Positions 31,724 through 37,526 of a stretch of DNA of 37,526 nucleotides are shown here, piece by piece. The position numbers and the translations under genes are program-made. Every line of letters begins with the position of its first letter. Position 1 is the stretch's first letter. The notes beneath the pieces were generated by a model. That model was not told the DNA's origin. It was given only the letters and a program-made list of their open reading frames with translations, and did no database searches. This DNA is from W1P20-047 sp051878795 (GTDB lineage: Bacteria > Actinomycetota > Coriobacteriia > Coriobacteriales > Eggerthellaceae). Where the stretch lies: positions 1 through 37,526 of the forward strand of contig JBJEKU010000092.1 in the NCBI GenBank assembly GCA_051878795.1, in the 5' to 3' direction.

Positions 31724-32572
31724 AACGCCTCCATCTGCTTTCGATGATCTGCCATGACGCATCCACGAAGTCGTCTGCGCCCAGGTCCTTCAGGTCGCCT
31801 ACGATGCGTTTGCGCATCGAGGCGGTGAGGCGGGGGAGCGTGAAGGCGGGGTCGACCAGTTCCAGGTTGTCTTCCAGCGAAGTCGAGCCGATGCAGTTCT
31901 CCGTGTGGATGTCGTAGGTGCAAAATCGCTGCCAGGTATCCATGGGGAAGGAATTGACCAGGGAAAACGCCAGCGGGATAGGCGGGGAAAGCTCCAGGCT
32001 CCCGTTTGCCTTGCGCACCACTTCTACGGCCTGGGCGTTGCGGCCGCGCGTGGCTGTCAGGTAGTCGGCGATTGCCATGTCGGAAAGCCTGCCGTCCCAG
32101 CCCATGCGCCGGCACAGTTGCAGGGGGGATTCCCCATGCTGAGCGCGCAGTTCGAAGAAGCGGTCGAAGGGCATGGCTGATTCGCCGCGTTCGAGGAAGT
32201 TGCGGCTGCGGATGATCCAGCGGGGTTGCGGGCAGTCGGCGACAAGGGCGCAGATCAGCTGCACTCCGACATGCGCGATGCCCAGTTCCCTCATCAGCCT
32301 GCTGCAGATGAGCTCGGCGAAGGCATCGTGGCAGTGCGTCCCGAAGCTCCCCTTTCCCGAGAGCTTGTAGAAGACCGCATTGCAGCCGGTGCCTTCCCGG
32401 GCCTTTGCGCGGCATCCGCCCAGCCCGCTGGGGCACTGCACTTCATCCCAGGTCAGGTAGCGCAGGTCCTGCGGGGTTTTCACTATGTCGTAGTTTCGGG
32501 GAATAGGGCTGTTCCTTTCAGGGATGTGCTTGCCGAGTACCGGAACGCTGCGGGTGGACGTGGCTGACGGGG
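31701..32572 (-). CDS. HipA-like protein with degenerate kinase site; 5' end at the scaffold gap
   Basis: About 290 codons are visible. Recognisable parts are DLRYLTWDEVQCPSGLGG, then AVFYKLSGKG (the kinase-N-lobe Lys strand), HDAFAELICSRLMRELGI, RNFLERGESAMPFDRFF and GESPLQLCRRMGWDG, all matching a HipA-like kinase family. The catalytic segment that should read like DRHGxNIEVL is TRGRNAQAVEVVR, so the Asp and His are gone. The metal-binding Asp of the next strand (normally PLFDHG) is replaced in LSPPIPLAFSLV. A kinase reaction is therefore unlikely. The true start is not visible: no ATG lies between 32572 and the first conserved residues, so it may start in the gap or at a rare codon. The downstream XRE gene overlaps its end. 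Confidence 0.7.
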
Positions 32573-32672
32573 NNNNNNNNNNNNNNNNNNNNNNNNNNNN
32601 NNNNNNNNNNNNNNNNNNNNNNNNNNNNNNNNNNNNNNNNNNNNNNNNNNNNNNNNNNNNNNNNNNNNNNNN
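32573..32672. other. Assembly gap, 100 N
   Basis: There are exactly 100 unknown bases, the usual placeholder for a gap of unknown length. Order and distance between the HipA-like gene and the leu operon are therefore not certain, and a reading frame that seems to cross it from 32768 is not real. Confidence 0.99.
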
Positions 32673-32834
32673 GTATGTCTTATAAATCATATCAGATAGC
32701 GGGAATTTGCACGCGGATTCCCTGCATTCTCCTAGAATGCAAAAGGGCCGGACAAGCGATGCGCTCATGCGGTATTGCGTCTACCGGCCTGAACAGCACG
32801 AATCAGAAATGAAGCGATGATAGGAGGATTGCGC
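32673..32834 (+). promoter_or_regulatory. Leader region before leuA
   Basis: The part visible after the gap holds two stems: TGCATTCT / AGAATGCA (32723-32741, loop CCT) and GGCCGG / CCGGCC (32746-32751 with 32784-32789). No leader peptide with Leu codons or T-run terminator is visible, but most of the leader may be in the gap. Attenuation is possible but not shown. Confidence 0.4.
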
Positions 32835-34361
32835 ATGAGTCGCAAAATCCAGATCTTCGATACGACTTTGCGCGACGGCGAGCAATGTCCCGGCGCATCC
32901 ATGAATACCCAAGAGAAACTTGTCGTGACCCGTCAGCTGCTGCGTTTGGGCGTCGACGTGATCGAGGCGGGCTTCCCCATTTCTTCCCCCGGCGACTTCC
33001 AGTCCGTGCAGCGCATCGCGGCGGAAGTGGGGGATAAGGCCATCGTGTGCGGTCTAACCCGTGCGGTGGAAAAGGACATCGATGTGTGCGCCGAGGCTTT
33101 GAAAGGCTGCCCGCGTCCCCGTATCCACACCGGTATCGGTGTGAGCCCCGAACATCTGATGTACAAGTTCCGCGGCATGAGCTTGGACGAGGCCATCGAT
33201 CGCGGTGTGCACGCGGTCAAGCATGCGCGCAAGTACGTCGATGATGTGGAGTTCTACGCAGAGGACGCCGGCCGTGCATCTTTCGAGGATCTGGCCCGCA
33301 TGATCGAGGCGGTCATCGCCGCAGGCGCGACTGTGGTCAATATCCCCGACACCACCGGCTACAACATGCCCTGGTACTTCGGCGAGCGCATCAAGTACCT
33401 GTGCGACCACGTGCGCGGTATCGAGGACGTCACCATCTCCGTCCACTGCCACAACGACTTGGGCATGGCGACCGCCCTTGCCATGGAAGGCGTGCGCAAC
33501 GGCGCAACCCAGGTGGAATGCACCATCAACGGCCTGGGCGAACGTGCCGGCAACACCGCCATGGAGGAAATCGTCATGGCTATCAAGATGCACGGACAGG
33601 AACTGGACGCGCATACCGACATCAATACCAAGGAATTCCTGCAGGCAAGCCGCCTGATCAGTTCCATCACCGGCTTCCCTGTGCAGCCCAACAAGGCCAT
33701 CGTGGGTTCCAATGCCTTCGCCCATTCTAGCGGCATCCACCAGGACGGCGTCATCAAGCAGCGCGAAACCTACGAGATCATCGATCCGGCAGACGTGGGC
33801 TTCAACGGCAGCAGCATCGTGCTTACCGCGCGTTCCGGCCATGCGGCGCTGCGCCATCGCCTGGAGCTTCTGGGCTACAACATCGAGAACGACGAGCAGT
33901 TCGAGCAGATCCACAAGGACTTCCTGGATCTGGCGGACCGCAAGAAGGAAGTGCTCGACGAAGACCTGCATTCGCTCATGGGCGAGCGCGAGCGCTCCGA
34001 ATCCGCATTGTACGTGCTGAAGGCGACCCAGATCAGCTGCGGCCAGCCCTCTACTCCTACCGCCACCGTCACCCTGGTCGACCCCTTCGGCAAGGAGCGC
34101 ACCGCGTGCGACTTCGGCACCGGTCCCGTCGATGCCGTGTGCAAGGCGATCAACAAGATCGTGCGTGCCGACTGCGAGCTGACCGAGTTCTCCGTTCAAG
34201 CAGTCACCCATGGCATCGACGCCCTGGGCGAGGTGACCGTGCGCATCACCGCGCCTGACGGACAGGTGTTCAGCGGCCGCGGTTCCGAGTGCGACATCAC
34301 CGTGTCTTCCGCGATGGCATACCTCAATGCCATCAACCGCATGCTGCGCAAGCAGTCCTAA
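32835..34361 (+). CDS. leuA: 2-isopropylmalate synthase
   Basis: This 508-residue enzyme condenses acetyl-CoA and 2-oxoisovalerate, the first committed step of leucine synthesis. The opening IQIFDTTLRDGEQCPGASM carries the metal-binding Asp and catalytic Arg. The SVHCHNDLGMA motif gives the two metal-binding His, and NGLGERAGN follows. The C-terminal 120 residues (after ATQISCGQPS) are the LeuA dimer domain that binds leucine for feedback inhibition. AGGAGG lies before the ATG at 32835; an in-frame ATG at 32817 has no ribosome site. It is followed by leuC, leuD and leuB in one transcript. Confidence 0.95.
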   Translation: MSRKIQIFDTTLRDGEQCPGASMNTQEKLVVTRQLLRLGVDVIEAGFPISSPGDFQSVQRIAAEVGDKAIVCGLTRAVEKDIDVCAEALKGCPRPRIHTGIGVSPEHLMYKFRGMSLDEAIDRGVHAVKHARKYVDDVEFYAEDAGRASFEDLARMIEAVIAAGATVVNIPDTTGYNMPWYFGERIKYLCDHVRGIEDVTISVHCHNDLGMATALAMEGVRNGATQVECTINGLGERAGNTAMEEIVMAIKMHGQELDAHTDINTKEFLQASRLISSITGFPVQPNKAIVGSNAFAHSSGIHQDGVIKQRETYEIIDPADVGFNGSSIVLTARSGHAALRHRLELLGYNIENDEQFEQIHKDFLDLADRKKEVLDEDLHSLMGERERSESALYVLKATQISCGQPSTPTATVTLVDPFGKERTACDFGTGPVDAVCKAINKIVRADCELTEFSVQAVTHGIDALGEVTVRITAPDGQVFSGRGSECDITVSSAMAYLNAINRMLRKQS

Positions 34362-34373
34362 TCGCAAGGCCTA

Positions 34374-34406
34374 AAGCCGCCCACCGCAGGATCGGATGGG
34401 CGGCTT
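34374..34406 (+). other. Hairpin between leuA and leuC
   Basis: AAGCCGCCCA and TGGGCGGCTT form a perfect ten-base-pair stem with a 13-base loop. CGATTCC follows, so it is not a full intrinsic terminator. It may protect or process the mRNA or set expression between leuA and leuCDB. Confidence 0.55.
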
Positions 34407-34434
34407 CGATTCCGAAAAGAAGGTGAGAATACCC

Positions 34435-35700
34435 ATGGCAAGACCCATGAACATCGCCGAGAAGATCTTGGCGGCCCATGCGGGCCTGGACGAGGTCGTT
34501 CCCGGCCAGCTGATCGAATGCGATCTGGACCTGGTCCTTTCCAATGACGTGACCGCGCCCATCGCCATCGACGAATGCAGGAAGATCACCGATAAGGTCT
34601 GGGATGCCGAAAAGGTGGTCATGGTTCCCGACCATTACACCCCCAACAAGGACATCAAGTCGGCGGAGCTGGCCAATCGCGTGCGCAAGTTCGTGCGCGA
34701 GCAGGGCATTTCCCACTACTGGGAAGTAGGCTGCGTGGGCATCGAGCATGCGCTCCTGCCCGAGCAGGGTGTGTGCGTTCCCGGCGATCTGATCATCGGC
34801 GCGGACAGCCACACCTGCACCTACGGTGCGATGGGCTGCTTTTCCACAGGAGTGGGCTCGACCGATGCCGGCGTGGGCCTGGCGACCGGCCGCGCCTGGT
34901 TCAAGGTGCCCGAGTCCATCAAGTTCGTCATCGACGGCGAGCTCAAGCCCGGCGTGACCGGCAAGGACATCATCCTGCATATCATCGGCAAGATCGGCGT
35001 CGACGGCGCCCTGTACAAGGCGATGGAGTTCACCGGTAGCGCCATCCGCAGCCTTTCCATGGAAGGTCGTCTGACCATTTCCAACATGGCCATCGAAGCG
35101 GGCGGCAAAGCAGGCATCATCGAAGTCGACGACATCACCCGCGCCTATGTGGAGCCCCGCGCCGAGCGCCCCTGGGTGGAATACCATTCCGACCCCGACG
35201 CCGAATATGCAGATGTGATCCACATCGACGCAGCGGACATCGAGCCCACCGTTGCGCTCCCCAGCCTGCCTTCCAACACCAAGCCCGCTGCCGAATGCCG
35301 CGACATCGCCATCGACCAGGTTGTTATCGGCAGCTGCACCAACGGCCGCATCGAGGACATGCGCCAGGCAGCCGCCGTGTTGAAGGGGCGCAAGGTGCAT
35401 CCCCACGTGCGCTGCATCGTCATCCCTGCAACCCAGCAGGTCGTGCGCCAGTGCATTCAGGAAGGCCTGACCGAGATCTTCATCGACGCCAACTGCGTGG
35501 TGAGCGCACCTACCTGCGGTCCCTGCCTGGGCGGCCACATGGGCTGCCTTGCAGCTGGCGAGCGTGCCATTGCAACCACCAACCGCAACTTCGTCGGCCG
35601 TATGGGCGACCCCACTTCGGAGGTCATCCTTTCAAGCCCCGCAGTTGCCGCAGCATCCGCAGTCGCAGGCCATGTCGCCCTGCCCGAGGACCTGGATTAA
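34435..35700 (+). CDS. leuC: 3-isopropylmalate dehydratase large subunit (short, LeuC2-type)
   Basis: This 421-residue aconitase-family protein has cysteines for the [4Fe-4S] cluster in VIGSCTNGRI and the paired PTCGPCLGGHMGCL. Substrate-loop residues lie in GADSHTCTYGAMGCFSTGVG. It isomerises 2- to 3-isopropylmalate together with LeuD. The length (about 420 rather than 466) is typical of the archaeal/clostridial-type LeuC2 group. GAAGGTGAGAA lies before the ATG at 34435, and an ATG at 34447 is also possible. leuD starts 15 nt after the stop. Confidence 0.95.
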   Translation: MARPMNIAEKILAAHAGLDEVVPGQLIECDLDLVLSNDVTAPIAIDECRKITDKVWDAEKVVMVPDHYTPNKDIKSAELANRVRKFVREQGISHYWEVGCVGIEHALLPEQGVCVPGDLIIGADSHTCTYGAMGCFSTGVGSTDAGVGLATGRAWFKVPESIKFVIDGELKPGVTGKDIILHIIGKIGVDGALYKAMEFTGSAIRSLSMEGRLTISNMAIEAGGKAGIIEVDDITRAYVEPRAERPWVEYHSDPDAEYADVIHIDAADIEPTVALPSLPSNTKPAAECRDIAIDQVVIGSCTNGRIEDMRQAAAVLKGRKVHPHVRCIVIPATQQVVRQCIQEGLTEIFIDANCVVSAPTCGPCLGGHMGCLAAGERAIATTNRNFVGRMGDPTSEVILSSPAVAAASAVAGHVALPEDLD

Positions 35701-35715
35701 GGAGGGGCGAAAGCC

Positions 35716-36213
35716 ATGAGATTCGAAGGAAACGCACATCGCTACGGCCGCGATATCGACACCGACGTTATCATCCCGGCGCGTCATCTGACTACCACCG
35801 TCCCTGCCGAGTTGGCAAAGCATTGCCTGGAAGACTTGGACCCCGAATTCGTGAACAAGGTGCAGCCTGGCGACATCCTGGTTGCCGAAGAGAACTTCGG
35901 CTGCGGTTCTTCCCGCGAGCATGCTCCCATCTCCATCAAGGCGGCGGGAGTGAGCGTGGTCATCGCCAAGAGCTTCGCACGCATCTTCTATCGCAATTCC
36001 ATCAACATCGGCCTGCCTATCATGGAATGCCCGGCGGCTGTGGACGGCATCAAGGACGGCGACAAGGTGAGCGTCGATGCTGATACGGGCACCATCACCA
36101 ATATCACCACCGGTGAGAGCTTCCAGGCCCAGCCCTTCCCGGAATTCATCCAGGAGATCATCGAGGCGGGCGGCCTGATCGAACGCACCAAGAAGAAGAT
36201 GGGAGCGAACTAA
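35716..36213 (+). CDS. leuD: 3-isopropylmalate dehydratase small subunit (LeuD2-type)
   Basis: This 165-residue swivelling domain opens RFEGNAHRYGRDIDTDVIIPARH and contains the family ENFGCGSSREHAP loop that closes over the substrate, then FARIFYRNSINIGLP. The short form pairs with short LeuC. AGGAGGGG lies before the ATG. Its stop codon is directly followed by the leuB ATG, so translation is coupled. Confidence 0.95.
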   Translation: MRFEGNAHRYGRDIDTDVIIPARHLTTTVPAELAKHCLEDLDPEFVNKVQPGDILVAEENFGCGSSREHAPISIKAAGVSVVIAKSFARIFYRNSINIGLPIMECPAAVDGIKDGDKVSVDADTGTITNITTGESFQAQPFPEFIQEIIEAGGLIERTKKKMGAN

Positions 36214-37323
36214 ATGAGCAAGACCTATAAGATCTGCCTGCTGCCGGGTGACGGAATCGGCCCCGAGATCGTCGCCGAGGCTGTGAAGGTGCTGGAGAAG
36301 CTGGCGCCCAAGTACGATGTCGAGTTCGATTTCACCGAGGCGCTGATCGGCGGCTGCGCGATCGATGAAGCCGGCGAGCCGCTTCCCCAGGAAACCTTGG
36401 ACGTTGCCAACGCGAGCGATGCCGTGCTGCTGGGTGCGGTGGGCGGCCCCAAGTGGGATACCACCGACAGCACCAAGCCCCGTCCCGAACAGGGCCTGCT
36501 TGCCATCCGCAAGGAACTGGGCCTGTACACCAACCTGCGTCCCGTGCAGATTTTCAGCGCGCTTTCGCAGGCATCTACCCTCAAGCCCGAGATCGTGGAG
36601 GGCGTGGACATCGCCATCGTGCGCGAGCTGACCGGCGGCCTGTATTTCGGCGAGCGCCATCGCTTCTACGACGAAGAGGGCGCGGGCGCGAACGGCGGCA
36701 AGGGCCAGCGCGCCGTGGATACGCTGGAATACCGCGAGTACGAAGTCGAGCGTATCGCGCGCCAGGCATTCGAGGCGGCAAAGACCCGTCGCGGCCGTGT
36801 TACTTCTGTGGACAAGGCCAACGTGCTGGATACCTCCCGCATGTGGCGTGAGATCGTGCATCGCGTGCATGACACGGAGTATCCCGAAATCGAGCTGATC
36901 GACATGCTGGTGGACAACACCGCAATGCAGCTGGTGAACAATCCCCGCCAGTTCGACGTGCTGGTGACGGAGAACATGTTCGGCGACATTCTTTCCGACG
37001 AAGCAGCGCAGATCACCGGTTCTCTGGGTATGCTGGCAAGCGCGTCCATCGGCGACGGTGTGAGCCTGTTCGAGCCCAGCCATGGATCCGCTCCCGATAT
37101 CGCGGGCCGCGGCATCGCCAACCCGCTGGCGCAGATCCTATCCGCCGGCATGATGCTGCAGTACGCCTTCGGCATGACCGAGGCTGCGGCGGACATCACC
37201 CGTGCCATCACCGAGGTGCTGGATGAAGGCTGGCGCACGGGCGACATCAAGGACCCCGAAACCCCCGAAGACAAGATCGTGGGCACCGCTGCGATGGGCG
37301 ACTTGGTGGTCGCGCATCTATAG
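36214..37323 (+). CDS. leuB: 3-isopropylmalate dehydrogenase
   Basis: This 369-residue NAD-dependent decarboxylating dehydrogenase opens KICLLPGDGIGPEIVAEAVK. It has LGLYTNLRPVQIF (substrate Arg residues), RELTGGLYFG (a strong IPMDH marker), the metal-binding D-x-x-x-D in NMFGDILSDEAAQITGSLG, and the NAD loop GSAPDIAGRGIANP. It makes 2-oxoisocaproate, the last step before transamination to leucine. It starts right after leuD with GGGAGCG before it. A strong terminator follows, so leuACDB forms a complete operon. Confidence 0.96.
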   Translation: MSKTYKICLLPGDGIGPEIVAEAVKVLEKLAPKYDVEFDFTEALIGGCAIDEAGEPLPQETLDVANASDAVLLGAVGGPKWDTTDSTKPRPEQGLLAIRKELGLYTNLRPVQIFSALSQASTLKPEIVEGVDIAIVRELTGGLYFGERHRFYDEEGAGANGGKGQRAVDTLEYREYEVERIARQAFEAAKTRRGRVTSVDKANVLDTSRMWREIVHRVHDTEYPEIELIDMLVDNTAMQLVNNPRQFDVLVTENMFGDILSDEAAQITGSLGMLASASIGDGVSLFEPSHGSAPDIAGRGIANPLAQILSAGMMLQYAFGMTEAAADITRAITEVLDEGWRTGDIKDPETPEDKIVGTAAMGDLVVAHL

Positions 37324-37354
37324 GCGCAGCTCTGAAAACCGCCTTCTCTCTTAT

Positions 37355-37383
37355 GCCCGCAGGCAAACGCCTGCGGGCTTTTT
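37355..37383 (+). terminator. Terminator of the leu operon
   Basis: A perfect ten-base-pair stem GCCCGCAGGC / GCCTGCGGGC with loop AAAC is followed by five T. It lies 31 nt after the leuB stop. From 37384 to the right edge nothing is seen. Confidence 0.92.
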
Positions 37384-37526
37384 AGTGCTTACTTGTTTTC
37401 CCTGTCTCCGTTCGGTCGTTTTCGGGATGCTTCTTTGCGCAATCGAGCGCATGTTCGTGCCGGGTCCTTGCTGGTACTGTCCAGACTCTTGCGCAAATTC
37501 CAGCAGACGGCCGCCCGCCGTCGGTA

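Noticed and set aside
32673..32768. Start of the HipA-like gene at 32768, reading through the N run
   Set aside because: The frame over the gap depends on the arbitrary 100 N and the residues beyond it do not resemble the family.
33054..34367. Long open frames on the minus strand opposite leuA, leuC, leuD and leuB
   Set aside because: All are shadows of strongly conserved biosynthetic genes with biased third positions.
1..37526. tRNA or rRNA genes, CRISPR arrays, insertion sequences
   Set aside because: None was recognised on either strand by eye; short tRNA-like folds could be missed without a scan.

Overview
The window looks like a high-GC, actinobacterial gut-type chromosome, most likely a Coriobacteriia/Eggerthellales-like bacterium. 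This is inferred from the bile salt hydrolase, the G+C-rich third codon positions, the strong AGGAGG-type ribosome sites and the general gene repertoire. Only a 16S gene or a database search, neither available here, would settle it. One run of exactly 100 N (32573-32672) shows that this is a draft scaffold. No rRNA, tRNA, CRISPR array, transposase or prophage structural gene was seen.

Region 1 (1-8556, minus strand) is the head of a surface-polysaccharide operon that runs off the left edge. In transcription order it holds a LoaP-type NusG paralogue, a strong intrinsic terminator inside the leader, a PglF/WbpM-like membrane 4,6-dehydratase, a PglE-like DegT aminotransferase, a GNAT (CelD/FemAB-like) gene split in two frames at a nine-G homopolymer, a PglC-like phosphoglycosyl transferase, an ATP-grasp ligase, a GT4 glycosyltransferase and a partial EpsG/Wzy-like polymerase. 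The layout suggests LoaP antitermination of a long operon that makes a glycan starting from a 4-amino-4,6-dideoxy sugar, with a possibly phase-variable acylation step.

Region 2 (8557-13314) holds a Phd/RelE-type toxin-antitoxin pair, a flavodoxin-like protein, a lone leaderless gene resembling the CdiA C-terminal tRNase domain, and a U32-family RlhA-like protein.

Region 3 (13315-21500) carries three zinc-ribbon proteins in a row (one soluble and proline-rich, two membrane paralogues), a MerR/GyrI-like regulator, a DegV lipid-binding protein, and a divergent EamA transporter/LysR regulator pair.

Region 4 (21501-30741) is transport and bile related: a bile salt hydrolase with all catalytic residues, a TetR regulator divergent from a MATE exporter, a CPA2 cation/proton antiporter, a YczE/YitT-like membrane protein, and an MFS exporter coupled to a small membrane protein. 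The last two are divergent from a TetR regulator, with three matching operators sitting in both promoters. A short-chain dehydrogenase follows.

Region 5 (30742-37526) has an XRE protein and a HipA-like protein that lacks the kinase catalytic residues, then the scaffold gap, then a complete leuA-leuC-leuD-leuB operon closed by a strong terminator. The most interesting points are the poly-G frameshift in the polysaccharide GNAT gene, the LoaP/terminator leader, the orphan CdiA-CT-like nuclease, the HipA-like pseudokinase pair and the triple TetR operator.
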